Source of the DNA: Hahellaceae bacterium
GTDB taxonomy: Bacteria; Pseudomonadota; Gammaproteobacteria; Pseudomonadales; Oleiphilaceae
Assembly: GCA_024234575.1 (NCBI GenBank)
Contig: JACKOB010000003.1
Coordinates: 186,001 to 250,000 of the forward strand
Direction: 5' to 3'
Length of the DNA: 64,000 nucleotides
In this document: positions 1 to 7,718 of the stretch, piece by piece
Position numbering within the stretch: position 1 is the first letter of the stretch
How the letters are laid out: the number at the start of each line of letters is the position of its first letter
The notes under the pieces: generated by a model
What the model was told of the DNA's origin: nothing
Database searches by the model: none
What the model saw: only the letters and a program-made list of their open reading frames with translations
Position numbers and translations under genes: made by a program

Positions 1-547
1 TGGTTGTGAATCTTATCAGGTGATAACTGATCAGGATCCCTCCGTTGACCTTGCTCATTACAACACTTTTACATGGGGTAAAGCTCCCTCAGTAGAAATA
101 GATAATCCGTCTACACGTGCACTTGCAACCAATGCAACTGTGGCTGCCGGCAGCACTGCCTTAACCCTTGATGTGCAAAGGTTGCGCAGAGTTTCTAAAG
201 AGGTTTTGAGCAATAAAGGCTATCTGTTTGTAGAAGCTAACGCGGATATTCAGGTGTTCGTGGCTGCTTTTTCTGAGTTGAGATTTCAGGCGAAGCCGGT
301 GGCGCCATATTTTGCTTATGGTCGTGGCTGGCACCCTTACTCATCTTTTGAAGAGACTACTTGGGAACCCTATGAAGGCCAGGTTTACCAGATTGATCTG
401 GTCGATACAGTCAAAGCAGTGGTGATCTGGAGTGGCAGAGTCAAATCCAGAGTCGCGGAAGGGGAGTCGGTTGAGGCAAAAATTCAATTGATCGAAAAGC
501 AGATTGTGACGTTGCTGAAGGATATTCCACAAAAAAGTGGTAATTAG
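1..547 (+). CDS. DUF4136-like lipoprotein, 5' end cut by the window
   Basis: The frame is open to the left edge, and its first complete codons read Gly-Cys-Glu-Ser-Tyr. A Gly-Cys at the very start of a mature domain suggests a lipobox, so this is probably a lipoprotein whose signal peptide lies outside the window. An internal ATG at position 20 would remove that Cys and is a poor start. The remaining ~180 residues resemble DUF4136: an early F-x-W (YNTFTW), a DVQRLRR helix, a G-Y-rich middle and a late 'VIWSGRVKSRV' strand. The family has no firm function. It lies 10-40 bp upstream of an alpha/beta hydrolase on the same strand and may be co-transcribed with it. Confidence 0.7.
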   Translation, partial: GCESYQVITDQDPSVDLAHYNTFTWGKAPSVEIDNPSTRALATNATVAAGSTALTLDVQRLRRVSKEVLSNKGYLFVEANADIQVFVAAFSELRFQAKPVAPYFAYGRGWHPYSSFEETTWEPYEGQVYQIDLVDTVKAVVIWSGRVKSRVAEGESVEAKIQLIEKQIVTLLKDIPQKSGN

Positions 548-589
548 TGCCTGGTAGTGAAGGGCGAGAGTAAATTAAAGAGAAAATCT

Positions 590-1570
590 ATGGTACCAGT
601 CTGGGATAGTCGGGCAGTTCAGGCCAATCTTAAACCGTTCGATATATACAGTCTTAACCCCTTAACTGAATCTGAGCGGGAATACTGCCAGTACTATGGT
701 ATTAATTACGATGCATCTTTGCCGGTTCGGCAAAGCATTGGTTACTATGATGTACAGGGGTTTCGGATTGCCCTGCATTATTTTCGTCACCAAAGTGCAA
801 AAGCAACAGTATTGGTGATGCACGGTTACTACGACCATGTTGGTTTGTATAAACACTTGATCGGGTATTTATTGGAGCAGGGGTATTCTGTTGTAGCCTA
901 TGACCTTCCCGGACATGGCCTATCGACAGGCCAGTCGGCTGATATTAAGAGCTTTGCACATTATCAGTCAGTGCTGACAGGTACCTTGCGCCTGATTCGT
1001 GGTGGCGTTAAATTGCCACTCATGGCCGTGGCACAAAGTACCGGGGCGGCCGTACTGGCAGATTATTATCTTACTTTTCGGCATAACCAGCTTGACGGGG
1101 CATTTAAGTCAATTGTGATGTTGGCGCCACTCATTCGACCAGTGGGATGGAAACGATCCAAACTAACCCATAGCCTGTTGCGTCCATTTTTTAAAACATG
1201 GAAAAGAGCATTTAGAGATAACTCCAGTGACTCGGTTTTTCTGAGTTTTCTGCGAGAGAAAGATCCGTTGCAATCTAAAGTGTTATCGGTTGACTGGGTG
1301 TCGGCCCTGAAAGAGTGGATTCCCCGCGTTGAAAAAGCCAGACCGGTAGATATGCCACTGACCATTATCCAAGGTGAAGATGATGGCACTGTCGATTGGC
1401 GGCATAATGTTTATACACTGAATAAAAAGTTTCGTAAGCCTTCTGTTTATTACATCGAAGGGGCAGAGCATCATTTAGTTAATGAGTCTGAAGAGATTAG
1501 GGAAAAAATATTTTCAATTGTCGGAAGAACCTTTTCGGCAGTTGTTGAAGGTCAAAAAGTTACTAAATAG
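590..1570 (+). CDS. Alpha/beta hydrolase, serine aminopeptidase S33 / monoacylglycerol-lipase type
   Basis: A hydrolase of about 326 residues with the alpha/beta fold: a HGYYDH oxyanion-type strand turn, 'AYDLPGHGLS' (typical of lysophospholipase/S33 proteins), a nucleophile elbow, an acid in 'QGEDDGTVDW' and a catalytic His in 'EGAEHHL'. The elbow reads A-Q-S-T-G, so the first Gly of G-x-S-x-G is Ala. The substrate is probably an acyl ester or lysophospholipid, inferred from the family. I chose ATG 590 because an AAAGAG stretch precedes it; a GTG at 557 would add 11 residues. No signal peptide is seen, so it is probably cytoplasmic. Only 13 bp separate it from the next gene, which suggests an operon. 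Confidence 0.75.
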   Translation: MVPVWDSRAVQANLKPFDIYSLNPLTESEREYCQYYGINYDASLPVRQSIGYYDVQGFRIALHYFRHQSAKATVLVMHGYYDHVGLYKHLIGYLLEQGYSVVAYDLPGHGLSTGQSADIKSFAHYQSVLTGTLRLIRGGVKLPLMAVAQSTGAAVLADYYLTFRHNQLDGAFKSIVMLAPLIRPVGWKRSKLTHSLLRPFFKTWKRAFRDNSSDSVFLSFLREKDPLQSKVLSVDWVSALKEWIPRVEKARPVDMPLTIIQGEDDGTVDWRHNVYTLNKKFRKPSVYYIEGAEHHLVNESEEIREKIFSIVGRTFSAVVEGQKVTK

Positions 1571-1583
1571 CATTGGGGGAATG

Positions 1584-2240
1584 ATGAAAAGAACAGGAAT
1601 GTGGGCAGCAGTGGTTTGTGCTGGAGCGCTAAGCTCTGGGTGTATGACTTACGACCCTTATACCGGCGAAGAGAAAGTCTCTAACGCAACAACAGGTGCT
1701 GTAGTAGGCGCGGTTGCTGGTGCTGCGATTGGTGCGGCGGCGAACAAGAAAGATCGAGGCAAGGGCGCTCTTATCGGCGCTGCGGCGGGTGGTGCTGTTG
1801 GTGGTGGTGTTGGCTACTACATGGATAAACAAGAGTCCGAGTTACGCCATAAGCTTCAGGGTAGCGGTGTGCAGGTTGTCCGAAACGGTGATGAGATCAC
1901 TTTGGTTATGCCCGGTAATATTACCTTTGATACGGGTAAATCTAATGTGAAGTCGTCTTTCGTTGGGGTGTTGGAGTCGGTCGGTCTGGTATTGAAAGAA
2001 TTTGATAAAACTGCCATTGAGGTTGCCGGCCACACGGACTCAACCGGAAGTCTGCAAACAAACCAGACGCTGAGTGAGCAGAGAGCGATGAGCGTGAAAA
2101 GCGTGTTAATGACACAAGGCGTATCCTCTGGCCGAATTCATGCGTCCGGCTTTGGGCCAAGATACCCTGTGGCCTCTAACAATACACCGGAAGGTCGAGA
2201 GCAGAACAGAAGGGTTGAGTTGAAGCTGTTGCCATTATAA
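1584..2240 (+). CDS. OmpA-family lipoprotein with glycine-zipper region (YiaD-like)
   Basis: About 218 residues. The N-terminus MKRTGMWAAVVCAGALSSGC is a lipoprotein signal with the lipobox LSSGC. Next comes a Gly/Ala-rich glycine-zipper segment (residues ~35-80, 'GAVVGAVAGAAIGAAANK'), then a C-terminal OmpA peptidoglycan-binding domain ('ITFDTGKSNVKSS', 'VAGHTDSTGS', 'NRRVELKLLPL'). It should anchor the outer membrane to peptidoglycan. A run GGGGGA at 1575-1580 serves as ribosome site for ATG 1581 or 1584; the open frame reaches back to 1482, but that is inside the hydrolase gene. Its intrinsic terminator downstream has been split by an insertion sequence. Confidence 0.85.
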   Translation: MKRTGMWAAVVCAGALSSGCMTYDPYTGEEKVSNATTGAVVGAVAGAAIGAAANKKDRGKGALIGAAAGGAVGGGVGYYMDKQESELRHKLQGSGVQVVRNGDEITLVMPGNITFDTGKSNVKSSFVGVLESVGLVLKEFDKTAIEVAGHTDSTGSLQTNQTLSEQRAMSVKSVLMTQGVSSGRIHASGFGPRYPVASNNTPEGREQNRRVELKLLPL

Positions 2241-2261
2241 GGCGGGGTTCAGTTTAAAAAT

Positions 2262-2272
2262 AAAAAAGGGCG
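2262..2272. terminator. Left half of an intrinsic terminator split by the IS
   Basis: AAAAAAGGGCG at 2262-2272 is the exact complement of CGCCCTTTTTT at 3858-3868. Rejoined without the IS and one target copy, they form an 11-bp stem with a seven-base loop (ATGTAAC) and U-tracts on both strands, between two convergent genes. The insertion separates the halves by ~1.6 kb. Confidence 0.8.
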
Positions 2273-2277
2273 ATGTA
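2273..2277. repeat. Target-site duplication ATGTA, left copy
   Basis: ATGTA immediately outside the left inverted repeat. The identical ATGTA at 3851-3855 lies immediately outside the right one. Confidence 0.75.
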
Positions 2278-2312
2278 GAGAGTGTGTAAAAACAAACTCT
2301 AGGTGACTTTTC

Positions 2313-2350
2313 AAAGAACCCTGCTTTTTTTAGCGGGGTTCTTTTGTTTT
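2313..2350 (+). terminator. Intrinsic terminator inside the left end of the IS
   Basis: A 13-bp stem (2313-2325 with 2332-2344, one G-T pair) closes a loop of six T and is followed by TTTTGTTTT. Read on the plus strand it would stop transcription entering from the lipoprotein gene. Seen directly in the sequence; activity is inferred. Confidence 0.8.
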
Positions 2351-2377
2351 GGGCGGACGAAAATACTCCGCTTATTC

Positions 2378-3784
2378 TCAGATCAGGCTGATTAGCTTTT
2401 GTGCTCCTATCTCATTGATCATACGATTTAGATTATAAGCCAGCACGCCAAGCCCCATTTCAGCTTTAGCTCCTTCTTTCCCCCAGCATTGAAAGCGTCG
2501 AAGCCCCATAATCTGTTTGAGATGGGCAAAGGGGCGCTCAACAACCGCTGAACGTCGACGCATTAAGTGCGGATTTTCTCGAACTCGGCCAGCTGTTCTC
2601 TCAAGAGCCTCTTCGTAAAAGTGGCGGCTTATCCAGCGCCTATCAGCTTTTGTGCATTGGCTTTGTAGCGGGCAATTCTGACAGCCTGTACGCGCATATA
2701 GCTTCATTTTGTTTTTGCTGTGATAGGTCTGATAATGGAGTTCTTTACCTGCAGGACAGATATAAAGATCACGGTCTTTATCGTATTGAAAGTCATGCTT
2801 TTGATAAAAGTCGCCTTTGTTGTTTACCGCCCGATTCGGCGGTACAACTGGCTCAATTCCAGCTTCTTCACAATCCGCTAGCTGTTCACCATTGGAATAA
2901 CCTGCATCGGCCAGCACGATAAGCTCTTCCTTCTCTAATTCAGCCTGAACTGATTTTGCCATTGGCTCAAGCTGACGATTATCACTACCTTCATCGGTCA
3001 CATCATGGTAAACAATTAAGCCTGTTTCATCCTCAACTGCTGTTTGGATATTGTAACCGACCACAATGCCATCGCGCCCTGAACGCATTCGCTTTGCTTC
3101 GGGTTCGGTCTCACAGCATTGAGTCGCATTCGTCTCATCCATCTCACGTGCTAATACATCGAGCTTTTTCTGGCGTGATTGTAATTTTCTTAATGCCTCC
3201 TGCACCGAACCTAGTTCGTCTTCGTTTTCATTTTTCTCTGACTTAGCAAGTTCATTCAGATAGCCATTGATCTTGCGGTTCAAACGTTTTTGCAGAACAT
3301 CGAGCTGTTTTCGGTTGTAAGTCTTGCTCATGCTAGCGGCTGCTTTGAACTTGCTGCCGTCAATAGCGATCAAACGTCCATCCAGCAGCTTCGACTCACG
3401 GCAAAACTGAATAAACGCCCGGCAAGCTTGCTGTATTGCAGAGCTATTTTGTTGGCGAAAGTTCGCAATGGTTTTGAAATCGGGCGAGAGTCGTTTCATT
3501 AGCCAGAGTACTTCGACATTACGATGACATTCTTTCTCGAGTCGTCGCGTACTTCGTACCTGATTGAGGTAACCATAGGTGTAGAGCTTTAATAGATCTG
3601 CTGGGTGATAAGGCTTTCGACCTGTATCTTTCGTTGTGGCTAAGGTGAATCCAAGATCGGACATATCCAGTGATTCTATAAAAGCATCTATGACGCGAAC
3701 CGGGTTGTCCTCAGAAACGAATTCATCAAGGCTTTCAGGAAAAAGTGTGCTCTGTTGGCGTGAATCGCCTTTTTTATGGCGCAT
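2378..3784 (-). CDS. IS1182-family DDE transposase
   Basis: Full-length, 468 residues. The N-terminus 'DEFVSEDNPVRVIDAFIESLD' through 'YHPADLLKLYTYGYLNQVRSTRRLEKEC' is a DUF772-type domain. The catalytic core follows with Asp in 'LIAIDGSKF', Asp in 'IVLADAGYSN' and a C-terminal 'VERPFAHLKQIMGLRRFQCWGK' carrying the last acidic residue. A Cys cluster ('CPAGKEL', 'TGCQNCPLQSQC') fits the zinc-ribbon-like insert of IS1182/IS1380-like enzymes. The ATG at 3784 lies directly against a hairpin whose T-run ends at the start codon, so translation of read-through messages is probably blocked. No frameshift or internal stop is visible. Confidence 0.92.
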   Translation of the reverse strand: MRHKKGDSRQQSTLFPESLDEFVSEDNPVRVIDAFIESLDMSDLGFTLATTKDTGRKPYHPADLLKLYTYGYLNQVRSTRRLEKECHRNVEVLWLMKRLSPDFKTIANFRQQNSSAIQQACRAFIQFCRESKLLDGRLIAIDGSKFKAAASMSKTYNRKQLDVLQKRLNRKINGYLNELAKSEKNENEDELGSVQEALRKLQSRQKKLDVLAREMDETNATQCCETEPEAKRMRSGRDGIVVGYNIQTAVEDETGLIVYHDVTDEGSDNRQLEPMAKSVQAELEKEELIVLADAGYSNGEQLADCEEAGIEPVVPPNRAVNNKGDFYQKHDFQYDKDRDLYICPAGKELHYQTYHSKNKMKLYARTGCQNCPLQSQCTKADRRWISRHFYEEALERTAGRVRENPHLMRRRSAVVERPFAHLKQIMGLRRFQCWGKEGAKAEMGLGVLAYNLNRMINEIGAQKLISLI

Positions 3785-3819
3785 AAAAAAATACCCGCAT
3801 CGACTGATACGGGTATTTT
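3785..3819 (-). terminator. Hairpin abutting the transposase start codon
   Basis: A 10-bp stem AAAATACCCG (3788-3797) pairs with CGGGTATTTT (3810-3819). On the minus strand the stem is followed by six T and then at once by the transposase ATG (3784). It may both terminate messages coming from serA and hide the ribosome site. The structure is seen; its role is inferred. Confidence 0.65.
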
Positions 3820-3850
3820 GACTTATTAGGGAGTGTTTTTACACACTCTC

Positions 3851-3868
3851 ATGTAACCGCCCTTTTTT
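3851..3868. terminator. Right half of the split terminator, with target duplication copy
   Basis: ATGTA (3851-3855) repeats the left target copy. CGCCCTTTTTT (3858-3868) complements 2262-2272. Before insertion this was the serA-side arm of the shared terminator. Confidence 0.75.
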
Positions 3869-3886
3869 TGTAGCTGCAACGTTGGC

Positions 3887-5116
3887 CTAGAACAGCACTC
3901 GGCTGCGGATGGTGCCTTTCACAGACTTGAGTTTTTCCATAGCGATTTCGCTGTATTCTTTGTTTACATCAATCACGACGTAGCCAACATTTTCATTAGT
4001 CTGCAGGTATTGTCCGCAGATATTGATATTGTTGTCAGAGAATACTTTGTTGATTTCTGACATAACGCCAGGAATATTCTCGTGAATATGCAACAGTCTG
4101 TGATTGTTTGGGTGAGCAGGCAGTGCCACTTCCGGGAAGTTTACAGATGAAACCGAAGCGCCGGTGTCGCTGTACTTGTATAGCTTTTCGGCAACTTCGA
4201 AACCAATGTTTTCTTGTGCTTCCATCGTGCTGCCACCGACGTGCGGGGTCAGGATTGTGTTGTCAAACTCGCGTAATGGAGAGATAAACTCTTCTTTATT
4301 AGACTTAGGCTCAACAGGGAATACGTCGATTGCCGCACCAAGCAGCTTGCCTGACTGCAATACGGCACATAGCGCATCAATGTCGACAACCGTGCCTCGG
4401 GCGGCGTTAATAAAGATGCTGCCTTCACGCATTTGTGCGAATTGCTCTTCACCCATCATGTTTTTGGTTGCACCGGTCTCGGGAACATGCAAGCTGACGA
4501 TATCAACCGTCTCAAGCAACTCTTTTAATGAGCCTAGTTGCGTTGCGTTGCCTAAAGGAAGTTTGGTGACGATATCGCAGAAATAAACCTTCATACCCAA
4601 CGATTCTGCCAAGACAGACAACTGGGTACCTATGCTGCCGTAGCCCACAATGCCTAGCTTTTTGCCACGTATTTCATAGCTGTTATTTGCCGACTTTAAC
4701 CACTCGCCACGATGTGCTTTGGCGCTCTTTTCTGGAATGCCGCGTAGCAACAGAATAGCTTCGGCCAGAACAAGCTCTGCAACGCTGCGGGTATTAGAGT
4801 AGGGCGCATTAAATACCGCGACACCGCGAGCGGTTGCTGCATCGAGGTTAACCTGGTTGGTTCCTATGCAAAAACAACCAACGGCTATCAGACGAGAGGC
4901 TGCTTCAAAAACTTTTTCGGTCAGCTGGGTGCGCGAGCGAATACCAATAAAATGAACGTCAGCGATTTTTTCGATCAGTTCTTCTTCTGACAATGAGCCT
5001 GTCAGGTATTCAATATTGGTATAGCCTGCGTTGTTGAGCGTATCTACCGCAGATTGGTGTAAGCCTTCCAATAAGAGGAATTTAATCTTGCTTTTGTCCA
5101 GTGACGTTGTAGTCAT
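3887..5116 (-). CDS. serA: D-3-phosphoglycerate dehydrogenase
   Basis: 409 residues, the length of the short E. coli-type SerA. It oxidises 3-phosphoglycerate to 3-phosphohydroxypyruvate with NAD, the first step of serine synthesis, and the E. coli-type enzyme can also reduce 2-oxoglutarate to D-2-hydroxyglutarate. Visible parts: NAD-binding 'GKKLGIVGYGSIGTQ' (~residue 155), catalytic Arg in 'INAARGTVVD', acidic residue in 'DVFPVEPK', His in 'LTPHVGGST', and a C-terminal ACT domain (~335-409, 'NIPGVMSEINKVFSDNNINICGQYLQT') that normally binds serine for feedback inhibition. It diverges from a D-2-hydroxyglutarate dehydrogenase-like gene. The terminator after its stop codon is interrupted by the IS. 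Confidence 0.96.
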   Translation of the reverse strand: MTTTSLDKSKIKFLLLEGLHQSAVDTLNNAGYTNIEYLTGSLSEEELIEKIADVHFIGIRSRTQLTEKVFEAASRLIAVGCFCIGTNQVNLDAATARGVAVFNAPYSNTRSVAELVLAEAILLLRGIPEKSAKAHRGEWLKSANNSYEIRGKKLGIVGYGSIGTQLSVLAESLGMKVYFCDIVTKLPLGNATQLGSLKELLETVDIVSLHVPETGATKNMMGEEQFAQMREGSIFINAARGTVVDIDALCAVLQSGKLLGAAIDVFPVEPKSNKEEFISPLREFDNTILTPHVGGSTMEAQENIGFEVAEKLYKYSDTGASVSSVNFPEVALPAHPNNHRLLHIHENIPGVMSEINKVFSDNNINICGQYLQTNENVGYVVIDVNKEYSEIAMEKLKSVKGTIRSRVLF

Positions 5117-5495
5117 GATGGTGGTCTAACCTGTCTGATATAGCTAAAAATACGAAGCCTGCTTAACCTGTTTTCCTGTTTTTCAGGAGGTTTGGTTGAG
5201 TATTTATCGATAATTCGAAATACTCAGTGCCTCTAAGCTGGCGCCTGCTGTTAAGTGACCCATACCTATACAAACCTCGGCCACTAAGCCTAGGCCGAAA
5301 TGCTTTTTGCATTGAGATCGGGATCTTCAGAAATAAGCGCGGTATAATAGCACAAATCTTAAAGTTGACAGACCATTTTGCAAAAATATTGAAACCCGCC
5401 ATGCTGCTTGTGAAAGCGTGTGCGTTATCGCAGAGGGTGCCTGTGGTGTTTTCTGCAGAGTCTTTTTGAATTACACAAAATTGAGAACAGAAGAA
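5117..5495. promoter_or_regulatory. Divergent serA / FAD-oxidase promoter region, rich in inverted repeats
   Basis: 379 bp without a gene. It holds several inverted repeats: GAGTATTT...AAATACTC (about 5194-5226, 12-base loop), TCGGCC...GGCCGA (about 5277-5298), AATGC-TTTTT-GCATT and the palindrome AGATCGGGATCT just after it. A TATAAT at 5343-5348 could be the -10 box of the rightward gene; no good -35 box is seen at the right distance. The palindromes are candidate operators. Confidence 0.45.
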
Positions 5496-6893
5496 ATGTC
5501 TAGTGCGGAACAGTTAGTCGAAGGCCTCAAGTTATTGGTAGATGAAGGCAAGGTAAAAACGGATCGGGATTCATTGGTAACATTTGGTAAGGATTGGACG
5601 AAAATCTATGAGCCGACACCATTAGCCATCGTTTTTCCCAAATCGACAGCCCAGGTTCAGGCGATTGTAAAGTTTGCGAATGAAAACCGTATTGGTTTGG
5701 TGCCTTCTGGCGGTAGAACCGGTTTAAGCGCCGGTGCCGTGGCGACCAACGGTGAAATTGTGGTGGCATTTGACTCCATGAATCAGATCCTCGAATTGAA
5801 TGAAAATGACCGCACGGTGAAATGTCAGGCCGGTGTAATCACTCAGCAGTTACAGGACTATGCCGAAGATAACGGTTTGTATTACCCCGTTGATTTTGCT
5901 TCCGCGGGCTCAAGCCAGTTGGGCGGTAACCTGTCGACAAACGCTGGCGGCATTAAAGTGATTCGTTATGGTATGAGTCGTGACTGGGTGGCAGGATTAA
6001 CGGTTGTTACCGGCAAAGGTGATGTGATAGAGCTGAACAAAGATCTGGCCAAAAACAATACGGGTTATGATTTACGACACCTGTTTATTGGCGCAGAAGG
6101 GACGCTCGGTTTCATTACCGAAGCAACAATGAAACTGACCCGCAAGCCATCTGACCTAACGGTGCTTGTCCTAGGGTTGCCAGATATCAGCAATACCATG
6201 GATGTGTTACAGGCGTTTCAACAGAAGATTGATCTGACCGCCTACGAGTTTTTCTCCCATCAGGCAATGCAGCATGTGTTGCGGCACAGTGATATTTCTG
6301 CGCCATTCGAGTCTGAGGCTCCTTACTATGCACTGCTTGAGTTTGAGGCGGTGTCTGATCAGGTGATGGATGATGCCATGGCTATTTTCGAGAGCTGTGT
6401 TGAAAAAGGCTGGGTTGTCGATGGGGTAATAAGCCAAAGTGAGACGCAGGCGAATAACCTCTGGCGTTTGCGAGAGGGAATCTCTGAATCCATTTCTGTG
6501 CATACACCGTATAAGAATGATATATCGGTGGTTGTCTCTAAAGTGCCGGCATTTTTGAATGAAATAAATGAAGTGGTTACCAATCATTATCCCGATTTTG
6601 AGATCATCTGGTTTGGGCATATTGGCGATGGCAATTTACATCTCAATATTTTAAAACCTGCCGATTTACCAAAAGAGGCATTCTTCGCAAAGTGCCAGCA
6701 AGTGAATAAATGGGTGTTTGATATTGTCGAAAAGTATCGTGGTAGTATTTCTGCCGAGCACGGCGTTGGTCTGGTTAAGAAAGACTATCTTGAATATACC
6801 CGCAGTGCCGTTGAAATCGAGTACCTTCGCGGCATCAAACGGGTGTTTGATCCAAACAACATTATGAATCCGGGCAAGGTCATTGACCTGTAA
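5496..6893 (+). CDS. FAD-binding oxidase, D-2-hydroxyglutarate dehydrogenase type
   Basis: About 465 residues from ATG 5496. N-terminal FAD_binding_4 (PCMH) domain with 'VPSGGRTGLSAGAVA' and 'GNLSTNAGGIKVIRYG'; C-terminal FAD-oxidase domain with 'WFGHIGDGNLHLNIL' and 'SAEHGVGLVKKDYLEY', the metal- and substrate-binding segments of the GlcD/D2HGDH/D-lactate dehydrogenase group. Because it diverges from serA, its likely substrate is D-2-hydroxyglutarate made by SerA, which it would oxidise to 2-oxoglutarate and so pull serine synthesis forward. This coupling is known in Pseudomonas. D-lactate or glycolate are alternatives that sequence alone cannot exclude. An in-frame extension back to 5418 lacks a ribosome site. 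Confidence 0.82.
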   Translation: MSSAEQLVEGLKLLVDEGKVKTDRDSLVTFGKDWTKIYEPTPLAIVFPKSTAQVQAIVKFANENRIGLVPSGGRTGLSAGAVATNGEIVVAFDSMNQILELNENDRTVKCQAGVITQQLQDYAEDNGLYYPVDFASAGSSQLGGNLSTNAGGIKVIRYGMSRDWVAGLTVVTGKGDVIELNKDLAKNNTGYDLRHLFIGAEGTLGFITEATMKLTRKPSDLTVLVLGLPDISNTMDVLQAFQQKIDLTAYEFFSHQAMQHVLRHSDISAPFESEAPYYALLEFEAVSDQVMDDAMAIFESCVEKGWVVDGVISQSETQANNLWRLREGISESISVHTPYKNDISVVVSKVPAFLNEINEVVTNHYPDFEIIWFGHIGDGNLHLNILKPADLPKEAFFAKCQQVNKWVFDIVEKYRGSISAEHGVGLVKKDYLEYTRSAVEIEYLRGIKRVFDPNNIMNPGKVIDL

Positions 6894-6981
6894 GTTCTGA
6901 TAGATCATGCGCTCGCTTCGATGGGGCGCGCCTTTATTAACGTCTGTGCTGTTGGTTGCCCTGATTATTTAAGGATTGGCT

Positions 6982-7659
6982 ATGAACTACTCTCACCGTT
7001 TTAGCGATGGTCGAACATTTGGGCACCCGCTGGGTAAGATTGTCTGTGTCGGGCGTAACTATGCCGAGCATGCCAAAGAGCTCAATAATCCGATACCGGT
7101 ATCCCCCATACTTTTTATTAAGCCAGAAACCGCCGCTGCCGCTTTCGAAGGCGAGGTGCAAATTCCGGTGGGTAGAGGGAGCGTTCATTATGAGCTGGAG
7201 CTGGCGGTACTCATTGGCAAAACTTTGACCAATGCCGATGTAACGGACGTAGCGCAAGCCATTGCCGGTTATGGACTGGCGTTGGATTTAACCCTTCGGG
7301 ATGTGCAGTCTGAGCTGAAAGAGAAGGGGCTGCCCTGGGAGCGGGCTAAATGTTTTGATGGTGCCTGCCCGCTGTCGCGTTTTGTTGCGGCAGATAACCT
7401 GGCGGCACCTCAATCGGCGAGAATAGCATTGACGATTGATGATGAGGTTAGACAGGATGGTCTGACCAGCGATATGTTGAACCCTATTCTGCCGTTAATT
7501 GCTTACATGTCTAGCCAGTTCACCCTCAAACCCGGTGATGTTGTGCTAACCGGCACACCCAAAGGCGTGGGTCCCATTGAAGTTGGGCAAAAGCTTACAG
7601 CACAGCTCAACGACCTGCTTACATGCAGTGCAGTAGTGGTACCGCAAAAAAATCGTTAA
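6982..7659 (+). CDS. Fumarylacetoacetate hydrolase family protein (YcgM-like)
   Basis: About 225 residues, the usual length of short FAH-family acylpyruvases. Metal-ligand segments are present: 'KIVCVGRNYAEHAKEL', 'VHYELELAVLIGK' (two Glu) and 'GLALDLTLRDVQ' (Asp). The C-terminus has the 'LKPGDVVLTGTPKGVGP' signature. These enzymes cleave acylpyruvates or decarboxylate oxaloacetate; the substrate is unknown here. ATG 6982 is chosen because AAGGA (6971-6975) lies six bases upstream; a TTG at 6976 would overlap that site. It lies 88 bp after the FAD oxidase, same strand. Confidence 0.85.
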   Translation: MNYSHRFSDGRTFGHPLGKIVCVGRNYAEHAKELNNPIPVSPILFIKPETAAAAFEGEVQIPVGRGSVHYELELAVLIGKTLTNADVTDVAQAIAGYGLALDLTLRDVQSELKEKGLPWERAKCFDGACPLSRFVAADNLAAPQSARIALTIDDEVRQDGLTSDMLNPILPLIAYMSSQFTLKPGDVVLTGTPKGVGPIEVGQKLTAQLNDLLTCSAVVVPQKNR

Positions 7660-7718
7660 GGGTCTTTGCATGTATAAAGAAGGTTCTTAAATAATTTAAA
7701 TGCCAGAGGCGAGTCTGC

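Larger units (their letters stand above)
2278..3850 (-). mobile_element. Complete IS1182-like insertion sequence, 1573 bp
   Basis: The element is bounded by perfect 16-bp terminal inverted repeats: GAGAGTGTGTAAAAAC at 2278-2293 and its complement at 3835-3850. Both ends are flanked by ATGTA, read as a 5-bp target duplication. It holds one leftward transposase gene with no stop or frameshift, so it may still be active. Each end also carries its own hairpin (2313-2350 and 3785-3819). It sits in the loop of a bidirectional terminator between the OmpA-like lipoprotein gene and serA. Family assignment comes from the transposase. Confidence 0.92.

Noticed and set aside
1482..1583. Longer N-terminus for the OmpA-like lipoprotein
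   Set aside because: It would overlap the hydrolase gene and hide the lipoprotein signal peptide.
6207..6620. 137-codon open frame opposite the FAD oxidase
   Set aside because: Shadow of a strongly supported gene; composition follows the opposite strand.
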